DNA of 64,000 bases from Manihot esculenta (Eukaryota; Streptophyta; Magnoliopsida; Malpighiales; Euphorbiaceae): contig NC_035172.2 of NCBI RefSeq assembly GCF_001659605.2, positions 30,865,342 to 30,929,341 on the forward strand, written 5' to 3'. Under the pieces are notes generated by a model. It saw nothing but the letters and a program-made list of their open reading frames with translations, did no database searches and was not told the DNA's origin. This document shows, one piece after another, positions 47,640 through 63,402 of the stretch (positions are counted from its first letter, which is position 1; each line of letters begins with the position of its first letter). Both the position numbers and the translations under genes were made by a program.

Positions 47640-48345
47640 TAGAGAGGCGACGCCGGTAGTTCAAGCTTGGAGTCGGAGAAGCCATTTTCTATTGTAATAC
47701 CGTCATTATACAACATCTGGAAGAACAGTAAAAAAGGCATTTTATTGATGAAATGAAATAAAATCAAACAATCACTATTGAGGGTTGGTTGGTTGGTAAT
47801 CTAAGCAATATGAAGTTGCATGGTTATGATATGTTCCTTGAAACAACCAATGATATGTTAAATTTAATAATTTAAATTTAAATAATTGTTTTAATTTTTT
47901 TGATAATATATGTTTAAATTAAAGTTGATAAGATTTAGATTTTATGATTTTTCTTTTCAAAGTACTCTTAAACTTTTTTTATTTCTTCAATGAAATGTAT
48001 TTTTCACGTAATAAATTTAATTTTTTTTGGTAGAATAATAAATTTAAATTTTATTTATAAAGTTTTTGTGACATTTTAAATTTAATTTTATGACACGCTT
48101 GGATTATTTAAAACTAAAATTAAGATGATTTTATATTGTTTTTAAAGTATTATCATTTAAATACAAAGGAGAGAGAATTTGTGTAAAAATATAAAATACA
48201 TTTCAAATAGTATTACTTATTATTATTACTTTTTTTATTTTATAATTTTTATTTATTTTATTTTTTTATATATATTAAAAAATATTTTTTTATTAACTTT
48301 TTAATTGTATCTCTCATAAATATATTAAATTTTACTAAATATTAA
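47640..48345. other. AT-rich intergenic DNA
   Basis: No gene seen. It contains a possible short Met-initiated frame on the minus strand (ATG near 47685) of unknown meaning. Confidence 0.5.
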
Positions 48346-48349
48346 GAGT

Positions 48350-48755
48350 ATTGCCGGCTTATCTGAAATATAGTTTTCATTGATGCTTTGTAATTCCTTG
48401 TGTTTTCCTTATGGTATTCGACTAGTAGGGAATCTTGTGTGGTTATTCTTTCCCCTTGCTAAGTGGAGTTGCTTGCTTCGTTAGGTATCGAATAGCAGTG
48501 GCAACATCGCCGATTTTATAGCTGTGACCTTGAAGCCTTGGATAAGATGTGCGGCGCTGCTGTTGCTTTGATCCAGGTGTTTGTCTCAAGTCGGATAGTC
48601 CAATACTCTATGGTTTTATTGTTATTGGGCATGAGCCTGTTGGATTGGGTGGGTTAAAGCTTGTTTTTGGACTTCTATAACTTTCTTTTTTTTTTTTCCG
48701 AAATTTTATTACTTCTTTTATCAATGGAATCTCTTAGGCCAAAAAAAAAACGAAT
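48350..48755 (+). mobile_element. Probable 3' tail of a plant LINE
   Basis: A less AT-rich block (…GTGTTTGTCTCAAGTCGG, TTGGATTGGGTGGG, a T-run, then TCAATGGAATCTC) ends in an A10 run at about 48743-48752. This resembles the 3' region of plant L1 elements. The tail abuts the point where homology with the downstream gene copy begins (CGAAT(A/T)GACC(A)). No target duplication was found, so this is tentative. Confidence 0.4.
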
Positions 48756-48844
48756 AGACGATTATCCTAATTTTAATTTTATAAACCCCAAAATTAATAT
48801 GTCAGCCGCCTTACTAGCTCCGCATTCTACTCCCAGCAAAAGCT

Positions 48845-49945
48845 ATGTCTCTACTCTCACTGTTCATATTCTTCCTTTTCGTGGGTGTCGTTCCTTCGAT
48901 AGCCGGAAAGTATCACGTCATCCATTTCCTGTCCCCTAATCTCTATCCAGAGGGCCTTGCCTACGACCCATCGGCCCAACACTTCATCGTTGGCTCCCTT
49001 CGCAACCGCAGTATCCACGCCGTATCCGATGCGGGCGTCGTCGAAACCCTGATCTCCGATCTGTCCCTCCCTCCAAACGCCAGCTTTTTGGGCCTGGCAG
49101 TAGATTCTGTCAATAACCGCCTTCTCGCGACGATCCACTCTTTTGCCCCACTCCCTCCCTACAACGCCCTCGCCGCTTACGACCTCCGGACCCGCCAACG
49201 CCTCTTTCTCTCCCTCCTACCCGACGGTGACGTCACCGCAACCGATCGTGCCGTCGCCAATGCCGTGACAGTCGACTTTAAGGGAAACGCATACGTCACC
49301 AATTCGCTGGGCAACTCTGAAGGAAACTTCATTTGGAAAGTCAACGCTCAAGGAGAGGCGTCCATTTTTTCCAGATCTCCAATTTTCAATCATCATCCCG
49401 TCGACCGAAACGCACCGTACAGCTACTGCGGCCTCAACGGAATTGCTTACGTCAGCAAGGGGTATCTACTGGTAGTGCAATCCAACACAGGGAAAATGTT
49501 CAAGGTGGACGTGGAGGACGGGACGGCAAGAACGGTGTTGCTGAACGAGGATTTGGATGTAGCCGACGGGATTGCAATACGAAGAGACGGTGTCGTTTTA
49601 GTTGTGACCCCAGTTAAGGCTAAGCTATGGTTCTTGAAAAGCGACGATAGTTGGGGAGAGGGAGTAATTTATGACAAAACTGACCTTGATGCTGAGAGAT
49701 TCCCCACTTCAGTAACAGTGGGAAGAGAGGATAGGGCATACGTGATATACGGAAGAGCGATTGAGGGTATAATGGGAAATGAGGAGAGGGAGTGGTTTGA
49801 TATAGAGGAAGTGAAGTCAGAAAGGGAGAGTAAAGAGGATAACGTATGGATTTTCGTGTTGCTTGGATTGGGTTTGGCTTATTTCTTGTTCTGGAGGTTT
49901 CAGATGAAGCAACTTGTGAAAAATATAGATAAAAAAACCAATTAA
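48845..49945 (+). CDS. SMP-30/gluconolactonase-like beta-propeller protein, copy 1
   Basis: A 366-aa intronless gene. Residues 1-21 form a signal-peptide-like hydrophobic stretch (LFIFFLFVGVVPSIAG). The body has repeated beta-propeller blades (YPEGLAYDPSAQHFIVGS, GLAVDSVNNRLLA, VTVDFKGNAYVTNS, GLNGIAYVSKGYLLV, ADGIAIRRDGVVLVV). A membrane segment lies near the C-terminus (VWIFVLLGLGLAYFLFW) before a basic tail. It probably sits in the endomembrane system or plasma membrane with the propeller outside the cytosol. The family includes lactonases and strictosidine-synthase-like proteins, so the substrate is unknown. The start at 48845 is supported because the upstream ATG (48799) is out of frame and the downstream paralogue starts at the same residue. 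Confidence 0.85.
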   Translation: MSLLSLFIFFLFVGVVPSIAGKYHVIHFLSPNLYPEGLAYDPSAQHFIVGSLRNRSIHAVSDAGVVETLISDLSLPPNASFLGLAVDSVNNRLLATIHSFAPLPPYNALAAYDLRTRQRLFLSLLPDGDVTATDRAVANAVTVDFKGNAYVTNSLGNSEGNFIWKVNAQGEASIFSRSPIFNHHPVDRNAPYSYCGLNGIAYVSKGYLLVVQSNTGKMFKVDVEDGTARTVLLNEDLDVADGIAIRRDGVVLVVTPVKAKLWFLKSDDSWGEGVIYDKTDLDAERFPTSVTVGREDRAYVIYGRAIEGIMGNEEREWFDIEEVKSERESKEDNVWIFVLLGLGLAYFLFWRFQMKQLVKNIDKKTN

Positions 49946-50412
49946 ATGTTGCCACGTAATCTTTTTTATAAATTTTAGAATGTACACTCTTTTAGAAACT
50001 CTTAAGGTTGTTCTTGCAATTTTTACATTTATGTTTTAAGAAATATATTTCACATCCAGGTGTCTAAATTGAATATGTTGGATATCTCCAGTTGGAAAAA
50101 AAATCGTCTCCTCTTTATTTCAAAGAATTATTATAAGTTTCTTATGCAAAATTACATGATTTGAGATATAATTATTCGGCCATAATCTTCGCATTTTGGT
50201 CTCTTCAAGTTAGGACGGAGTTGAGAACTTTTCTCTATTGTGTCTCCACGATATTTTATTCGTTATTTCACAATGATCCTCATGAAATCTCAATTTTTCA
50301 TTAACATAAAAGTCTCTCATCATATCATGTTTTTTAAAAATAAAAAATTCATAATAAAATTCTACAAACGATAACACCAGTCCAAGATTTTACTACAATA
50401 TTACTAAGTTAT
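49946..50412. other. 3' flank and intergenic DNA
   Basis: The first ~80 bp match the 3' flank of the second gene copy (54196-54275). The rest is AT-rich with no feature seen. Confidence 0.6.
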
Positions 50413-50643
50413 TGTTGAATCCCACATCGGTTGTATAAAAGGGTAATGTGCCCTTATATGGGTCATAAACACTCCTCCCCCTTGAACTAGCTTTTAGGGT
50501 GAGTTATGCCTGACTCAAATTTAACATGGTATCAGAGCCTCCCATCCGATGTTGGGCGCGCACACCAGTAAAAAATTCTGGGCGTGAGTAGGTGTATTGA
50601 ATCCACATCGATTGGGTAAGTTAAGCCTGACCCAAATTTAACA
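50413..50643 (+). mobile_element. Small TRIM element
   Basis: The 5' LTR at 50413-50526 (TGTTGAATCCCACATCGG...TTTAACA) is followed directly by the PBS TGGTATCAGAGCC (50527-50539), a short internal stretch, and a 3' LTR at 50593-50643 lacking its middle. No clear target duplication is visible, and the 3' LTR is internally deleted. Confidence 0.75.
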
Positions 50644-52959
50644 ACTATTATAGCATTATATTTAGATTTTAAACATATAGCAACATAAATATTTACTTTG
50701 ATGAGATTGATCAGTGGGGGCTACCATGCAACGAGAGGAGGGTAGAATTTACTTAGACAAAATCTTCTTGTGCTTGGTTAGCTAAATCAACTAGGACATC
50801 AAAAGGTTTGGTTTTTGGGTGAGTAGAAGAGCGTAAAGTAGGAATTACGACAAAAATTAATTTTATTGAGATGTTTATGAAATGAAATAAGGAGTATATG
50901 ATAAATAAATAACTATAAATGAAAATATTCATTTTAATAAATTTTAAAACCCTTCTAATATAAGGTTGAGTTTCAATTCTTAAATATGAAATTTTTTTTT
51001 ATAAAAGTATTTAGTAGTTTAATTAATTTTTTATTTTAAAGTGCCATTAAAAAAATGATGTAAATTTTTTATCTGATTAAGATATGTGTTCATGATCTGA
51101 TCGGTCTTATTAATCAAGCAGAGTCAATTTCGATACAGACCAGTAGGCCGGACATACCTTAGAAAACCAAAATATAAGGCTAACCCTATAGGCTCGTCAA
51201 TTTCTTTGAATATTTTTGAAATTATAAATACACGTACAATAAATTAGATTGATGTGAATAGACAGAGTATGAATTAGTAGATTCCGCTTTTATTAGCCGA
51301 TTATTCACCATTAATAAACTGTTTGACATTGAGGGTATATATATCATTCTAGTAAAACGACACCGTTTATTATGAATTTAAACGGCCTGCAAATAGAGTA
51401 TCAAAACAACCAAGAGGTTATATATGCCATTCTAATATAAGGTTGAGTTTCCAATGATAGTACTCTTAAATATGAAATGTATTTTTCATGTAAACGTAGC
51501 TAGTTTTATTAATTTTTCATTTTAAGATGTCATTAGAAAAACTTATGTGAAAAATCATAAATGATAACATATAAAATATAAGATTCCTCTTCGATCAATA
51601 CACATTTACATGGTTCGATCGGTCTTATTAACTGAGTAGAGCCTATCTCGATACAAACCAAGTAGACTGAATACGATTTTAGAAAATTAGGATACAAAGC
51701 CGACCCCTGCAGGTCGGTCATCTCTTCGAAATATCTTCGAGATTATAAATATGTGTATGGTAAATTAAACTGATGTAACGCGTGTGATAGACAGGATATA
51801 TACTAAACGGCTCTATATTTTTTAGTCAATTACTCACCATTAATGAGTTATTTGACACTTTTACAATAAAACATCCTTATTCAATCCGATGGAAAATGAT
51901 GTAGAAATGTTCGAACGAATAAGGGTATATATGCCAGCCGTCTAACTCAAAGTCAGAAAATTTTTCTAACTTTCATTAAATTCATCATATTTGCTTTCTC
52001 TCAAGAAACCTTAACATCTCTAAACTCATATTTGATATATTTATTTTCGGCATTTACTTCACTTCGGACCAATCTCTCAGCTTATTGATTTCCCATTAAA
52101 TCAAACCAACATCCAGGTGTCTTAATCTCGGAATCCCTCCGATCTCAGTTATCAATAAAATATTATTTTAATATAAATTAAAACATAAATCTCAAAATAA
52201 AAAATAAATAAAATTATATGATTTTTTTTAATTTTTTCCTTAAAAACATTTAAAAAAATATTAATTAATAATTATATTTTATTTATTGTATTAACATTTT
52301 CTAACCATATTTAAAAAATATAATAATTTACTAATAACATGATATCATAAAATATTATTTTGAATTACGTGTTTTAAAATAAAAATAAGTGAATTACATT
52401 ATTTTCTTTTTTATCTTTTCTTAAATTTACAACATATTTTCAGCATCTTGAATTTTTAGAAAAGCCCATAACATGCCCCAAACTATCTAAAACTAAAACT
52501 AAAACGATTTTGCAAATTCAATTAGCAAGTAATGTTAATAATGTATTATTGAACTAGTTTCGATATAAGGAGAGGAAATTTTTTAGGTGTAAAATTATGA
52601 AATGAATTTCAATTGGAGATATTATACATCACATTGATTGCTAATAATAAATTTAAGCATTAATTTGAAACTTATAAATATATCTCAATGTTTTTACTTT
52701 TTTTTTTTTTTTTGAAATAAGGTGTTGGGGGAGTCGAATTTTAGACCTTTCAAGACTGCAGGATACACTTTCCACCAGATTAAGAATTGGAGTGCCAATG
52801 TTTTTTTTACTGTTTACACTACTTTATATAAGAATTATAATATTATTTTTAAATAATTTAGATGTATTATGAGATGTTTTATAGTTTAAAATATTATAAA
52901 AAAATTTTATAAAAAATTTTGTATTTAGGTTTTATTTAATCTAATGTATATATGTTTAA
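50644..52959. other. AT-rich intergenic DNA with a diverged direct repeat
   Basis: Segments at about 50955-51365 and 51430-51870 are related in direct orientation. Shared landmarks are TAATATAAGGTTGAGTTT, GATCGGTCTTATTAA, TTATAAATA and a TTCACCATTAATAA/TCACCATTAATGA pair. Many indels separate them. No gene is visible in the remainder. Confidence 0.6.
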
Positions 52960-53094
52960 TTGCTCTTCAAGGAACGAATTGACCATTGTTCTAATTTCAA
53001 TTTTATAAACCCTAAAAAACTAAGAATTAACATGTCAGCGCCAAGGAGTACTAGCTGCGCCGTCTACTTCCGCAAACCAAATATTGCAAAAGCC

Positions 53095-54195
53095 ATGTCT
53101 CTACTCACATTGTTCATCTTCTTCCTTTTCGCGGGTGTCGTTCCTTCGATTGCCGGAAAGTCTCACGTCATCCATTTCCGAACCCCTAATCTCTATCCAG
53201 AGGGCCTTTCCTACGACCCATCGGCTCAACACTTCATCGTTGGCTCCCTTCGCGACCGCACTATCCACGCCGTATCCGATGCTGGAGTCGTCGAAACCCT
53301 CATCTCCGATCCTTCCCTCCCTCCAAACACCAGCTTTGCGGGTCTGGCAGTAGATTCGGTCAATAACCGTCTTCTTGCGGTTATCCACTCCTTGGCCCCA
53401 CTCGCTCCCTTCAATGCCCTCGCCGCTTACGACCTCCGCACCCGCCAACGCCTGTTTCTCTCCCTCCTACCCGACGGCGACGTCAGTTCCACCGATCGGG
53501 CCGTCGCCAATGCCGTGACAGTCGACTTTAGGGGAAACGCATACGTCACCAATTCACTGGGCAACTCTGAAGGAAACTTCATTTGGAAAGTCAACGCTCA
53601 AGGAGAGGCGTCCATTTTTTCCAGATCTCCAATTTTCAATCAGCATCCCGTGGACCGAAACGCACCGTTTAACAACTCCGGCCTCAACGGAATTGCTTAC
53701 GTCAGCAAGGGGTATCTGCTGGTGGTGCAATCCAACACAGGGAAAATGTTTAAGGTGGATGTGGAGGACGGGACAGCAAGAACGGTGTTGCTGAACGAGG
53801 ATTTGAGTTTAGCCGACGGGATCGCGATGCGAAGTGACGGCGTCGTTTTGGTGGTGACCCCGGTTGAAGCTAAGCTATGGTTCTTGAAAAGCGATGATAG
53901 TTGGGGAGAGGGAGTGGTTTATGACAAAACTGACCTTGATGCGGAGAGGTTCCCCACTTCAGTAGCAGTGGGAAGAGAGGATAGGGCATATGTGATATAT
54001 GGAAGAGTGATTGAGGGTATAATGGGAAGTGAGGGGAGGGAGTGGTTTGATATAGAGGAAGTGAAGTCAGAAAGGGAGAGTAAGGAGGAGAATGTATGGA
54101 TTTTCGTGTTGCTTGGATTGGGTTTGGCTTATTTCTTGTTCTGGAGATTTCAGATGAAGCAGCTTGTGAAAAATATAGATAAAAAAACCAATTAA
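53095..54195 (+). CDS. SMP-30/gluconolactonase-like beta-propeller protein, copy 2
   Basis: A tandem paralogue of the gene at 48845: same strand, also 366 aa and intronless, very similar by eye throughout. It has a signal-like N-terminus (LFIFFLFAGVVPSIAG), the same propeller motifs (YPEGLSYDPSAQHFIVGS, VTVDFRGNAYVTNS, GLNGIAYVSKGYLLV, LADGIAMRSDGVVLVV) and the same C-terminal membrane segment. Differences are mostly conservative (for example YSYCGLNG in copy 1, FNNSGLNG here). The frame is open upstream to 52960 and an in-frame ATG occurs at 53032, so an N-terminal extension is possible. The equivalent upstream region in copy 1 is out of frame, so 53095 is preferred. Substrate unknown. Confidence 0.85.
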   Translation: MSLLTLFIFFLFAGVVPSIAGKSHVIHFRTPNLYPEGLSYDPSAQHFIVGSLRDRTIHAVSDAGVVETLISDPSLPPNTSFAGLAVDSVNNRLLAVIHSLAPLAPFNALAAYDLRTRQRLFLSLLPDGDVSSTDRAVANAVTVDFRGNAYVTNSLGNSEGNFIWKVNAQGEASIFSRSPIFNQHPVDRNAPFNNSGLNGIAYVSKGYLLVVQSNTGKMFKVDVEDGTARTVLLNEDLSLADGIAMRSDGVVLVVTPVEAKLWFLKSDDSWGEGVVYDKTDLDAERFPTSVAVGREDRAYVIYGRVIEGIMGSEGREWFDIEEVKSERESKEENVWIFVLLGLGLAYFLFWRFQMKQLVKNIDKKTN

Positions 54196-55135
54196 ATGTT
54201 GCCACGTAATTTTTATAAATTTTAGAATTAACACTCTTTTAGAAACTCTTAAGGTTGTTCCTGTAATACGCTTCACATGAGTATGGTCTCATTTTATGTT
54301 TGAAAGACTCTTTACGTCCAAGATGGATGTTTTATATGTTATCTAATATAATGTCATTAATGCAAGTATTACACTGTATTTTTTTTTTAAATGAAAATTG
54401 CTTTTAAATAAAAATTAGAGATCAGAGAAAGCAGAATTTGAAATTTTTTTGATATATTTATCATTAAATTAGGTTTATAAATATAAGTGATATTGCAAAA
54501 TTTAATAGTAAAAAATTAAAATTTGATGGCAGTTGTCAGAATTTCAAAACTAAATGCAAGTAGTTTTACTGGTTTCAATCATTTAATCTCAAATCATATG
54601 ATATTGTTTTCCTCAATTTTTGCTCTTTCTTTCCTTTTACAGGTACAATATAAAATATTTTTTTAATCTTTTTTTCTTTTAGCAATCCTTTATGATACTC
54701 TATTAAACTATTTTTTCAATTTTTATCAAATTATTAATAATTTTAAAATTTTATTTTCATTAATCAAATTCAATTTTTTTAAATATATATTTATTCTATT
54801 AATTTATAAAATATATTTTTATTTATTTATTATAAAAAATTTTACTATTTAATTCTTATATTATAAAAATTATTTATTAATTGGTTTCTTAATTTTTAAA
54901 AATATATTAAAAAATATTTGAGGTTTTAATAAATTTATTAATTAATATTTTTATTAATTTTAATTTTTAAATATTTTACTATTTAATCTCTTTAATATAA
55001 AAAAATTCATTAATTGATTATTCAATTTTATAAAAATATTTAAGACATTTTAAATTTTTTTAAAAAATGTACTATTTAATCCATATAATATACTATTTTA
55101 AAGATTTAATAAAAAAAAATTCTCACAATCAAATA
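54196..55135. other. AT-rich intergenic DNA
   Basis: The first ~80 bp match the 3' flank of copy 1. The remainder is AT-rich with no supported feature. Confidence 0.65.
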
Positions 55136-55357
55136 AAAAATAAAGGGTAAACTGCAATTTAGTCCCTCTGGTTTAGTGAAATATAATCTTTCGTCTCTCT
55201 ATTTTAAAAAACCTTCAATTTAGTCACTGTGATTTTTAAAAACTATACCATTAGTCCCTCCTGTTAGATTTTCAGTTAAATCACCGTTAATTTTAATTAA
55301 AAGACTAAAATACCCATAACAGCTTCTTCACTCCTGACCTCACCTGCTTCCTCCCAA

Positions 55358-55450
55358 ATGGCCACTTCGGCATTCAGGTCCACCACTAAGCGAACCCCAT
55401 TGCGAAATCCTTTGCTTCGTCCACTGATGACTCCTCTTCTTCCAATCGAT
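55358..55450 (+). pseudogene. Possible second captured exon, unidentified
   Basis: An ATG-initiated stretch MATSAFRSTTKRTP changes frame at about 55403 into a Ser-rich segment (KSFASSTDDSSSSNRL). It looks like a Ser-rich protein N-terminus broken by a one-base shift, from a gene I cannot name. Codon-like composition differs from the AT-rich surroundings. Confidence 0.35.
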
Positions 55451-55514
55451 TGTTTTTTGCTTGTGTTTTTAATTCTCCACGTGTCAATATCCGGTGTACT
55501 TTGGGGTATTGCAG

Positions 55515-55949
55515 AAGAGCTATGTCGTGGAGGAGAGCGACAAGGAAATTGAGGATAAGGAAGGTCCACAAGCAGAGCCTGAAGAGGAAGAAGAGGAGGA
55601 TGAGATAATCGAATCGAATATAGAGATTGAGGGTGAGACTGTCGAGCCTGATAATGATCCCCCTTAGAAGGTCTTGTTTGGGAATTTACATCGTTTATAC
55701 GTTTAATTTTGCTTGGTTCGTGGAATTTTATAATTATTTGCGTTTTCGTATGGCATTGGCTGTTTGCAGATGGGTGACCCGTCAGTGAAAGTCACAGAGG
55801 AGAACCGCGAGGCCTCACAGGAAGCAAAGTTCAAAGCCATGGGGGCCATATCTGAAGGTATTAGAATGAATGTGTGAGTAGATGGTGTTATATGACTTGA
55901 TATGAAGAAACCCAATGCTGCCATCCGGGATGCCAATGCTGCTCTTGAG
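55515..55949 (+). pseudogene. Captured Hsc70-interacting protein (HIP/FAM10) fragment
   Basis: Three pieces of a plant HIP gene with introns kept. Piece 1 (55515-55670, after acceptor TTGCAG) reads KSYVVEESDKEIEDKEG with an acidic run, then IEGETVEPDNDPP and a TAG where Gln is expected. Piece 2 (55770-55858, after acceptor TTTGCAG) reads MGDPSVKVTEENREASQEAK and KAMGAISEG. Piece 3 (55905-55949) is KKPNAAIRDANAALE from the first TPR repeats. The source protein is an Hsp70 cochaperone with an acidic linker and TPR domain. About 30 residues between pieces 2 and 3 are missing. Retained introns show DNA-level capture. The source gene is not in this window. Confidence 0.85.
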
Positions 55950-55998
55950 GTTGTTGCTTTCATTAGCTTATTTGCATAGCTGCTTGCATGAAATCAAA

Positions 55999-56272
55999 CA
56001 CAGAAGAAGAAGAAGAAGGAGAAGGAGGAGGAGGAGGAGGAGGAGATCAGGAAGAAGAAGAAGAAGAAGAAGAAGAAGAAGAAGAAGAAGAAGAAGAAGA
56101 AGAAGAAGAAGAAGAAGAAGAAGAAGAAGAAGAAGAAAAAGAAGAAGGAGATCGGAAAAGAGAAGAAGAAGAAGAAGAAGGAGATCGGAAAAGAAGAGAA
56201 GAAGAAGAAGAAGAAGAAGAAGAAGAAGAAGATCGGGAAGGAGAAGAAGAAGAAGAAGAAGAAGAGGAAGGA
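55999..56272 (+). repeat. GAA/AAG microsatellite in the Pack-MULE
   Basis: A long, nearly pure GAA/AAG run interrupted by GAGATCGG(A/G)AA units. Long Glu-, Arg- or Ser-rich reading frames across it are artefacts of the repeat. Confidence 0.95.
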
Positions 56273-56461
56273 GAGAGAATGAATATTTTAGTCTTTTTAA
56301 CTAAAACTAACGGTGATTTAACTGAAAATCTAACGGGAGGGACTAATGGCATGGTTTTTAAAAATCATAGTGACTAAATTGAAGGTTTTTTAAAATAGAG
56401 GGACGAAAGGTTGCATTTCACTAAACCAGAGGGACTAAATTATAGTTTATCCAAAAATAAA

Positions 56462-57600
56462 ACCAAACAAATCAACCCCATGTAAACCTAAAAATATGAG
56501 AACCTAAAAATATGAAAAGACAAATAAATATACCACCAACTATAGCTCACTGACTTCACCGTCAATCCACCGACATTGTTTCTCCATCGCATACACAAAC
56601 AGAAACTAGAAGTATGAACAATAGAATCAACATAAAGGCAACTACAACACAACAAAACATAAAACATCAACATACAAATAGAAAAAGCCAACAGAACAAC
56701 ACTGAAGATTCGATCAATACCGATGGGGAGAAATGCGACAGAGTTTAGCAAAAAATAACAACGGATAATATATTAGCATCAAAAGCATTAATGCGATCTC
56801 AAATTACCTACATCAATTGCGAGTAGATATCTCCGAAAGGCAAAACAAAGCACTCTCACATAAAATTCATAAAAAACTTCATTTGAATCATAATCAAACA
56901 TGTGAAAAAAAGAGACAATGAGATAAAAATAAGCAAACAGGAACAAACCTCTCCATCCATGACAAGAGAAATATATTCAAATTCTCCGTTGTTCAAAGTC
57001 AGGGTAGAAAAAAACAATAATAAGAACGATAATTAGGATGAATAAACATAATAAGCAACTTAAACCAAGCACAACAAAATCAATAACGGTCAAATCCTTC
57101 TCTTTTTTTAAATTTCTTCACCCTTTCTGCCGTCTTTCTCCCCTTATCTCTAAAAGTTTATGTGAGCATTTTATATATAAATATTTTATTAATATATTAT
57201 GATAATCTTTTATTATTTCTAATAAATAACCTTTTAATCTCAAATATGTAATTTTTAAATTTATACTATTTTTTTATCTCATCGATCACTGTTTTAACAA
57301 ATAAATCACTAATCATAATTCGAATACCACTTAAAAAAATATATTTTAAAAATATTAAAAATGATTATCTTTTAAGTGATTATCCAATATTCTCCATCAT
57401 ATTAATTAAATAATATTTATTATATTTTCTCTTTTTTTATTAATCATTCATTATCATATTTTTCATCAATAGAATAGAGAGTAACTAAGTAATTGTATTG
57501 TCCATGCTATTTTCTCAAATGTGTATTTGTTTTTATTTTTAATAAATAGTAATTTTTATTTAAATTCTATTTATATGGAAGGAATTATAATATTTATTAT
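56462..57600. other. AT-rich intergenic DNA
   Basis: No gene, repeat or RNA feature seen. Confidence 0.6.
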
Positions 57601-57759
57601 ACGAATAAATCCCATTGTAATTATTGTTTAGATTCACATTCACCGACGTACAGCCTACAGGCAACTAACTATTTTTCCTTTTATTAGTAATGATTTTTCT
57701 TTTTTTCGGCTTTTTCTGAGCGCGCGATTTACGACGGTCTCACGTCGCGTTAGTGTCAC

Positions 57760-63402
<5,643 letters not shown>

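Larger units (their letters stand above)
55145..56452 (+). mobile_element. Pack-MULE carrying host gene fragments
   Basis: Inverted repeats of about 175 bp begin GGGTAAACTGCAATTTAG on the left and, reverse complemented, GGATAAACTATAATTTAG on the right. They share GTCCCTCTGGTTTAGTG, CCTTCAATTTAGTCACT and GATTTTCAGTTAAATCACCG. A perfect 9-bp duplication AAAAATAAA flanks it (55136-55144 and 56453-56461). The interior holds exon and intron fragments of a HIP-type cochaperone gene and a long GAA repeat, and no transposase. Transduplicated genes between MULE-like ends with a 9-bp duplication define a Pack-MULE. Confidence 0.88.

Noticed and set aside
55915..56377. Long Arg-rich, Glu-rich and Ser-rich frames
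   Set aside because: Three phases of one GAA repeat, not proteins.
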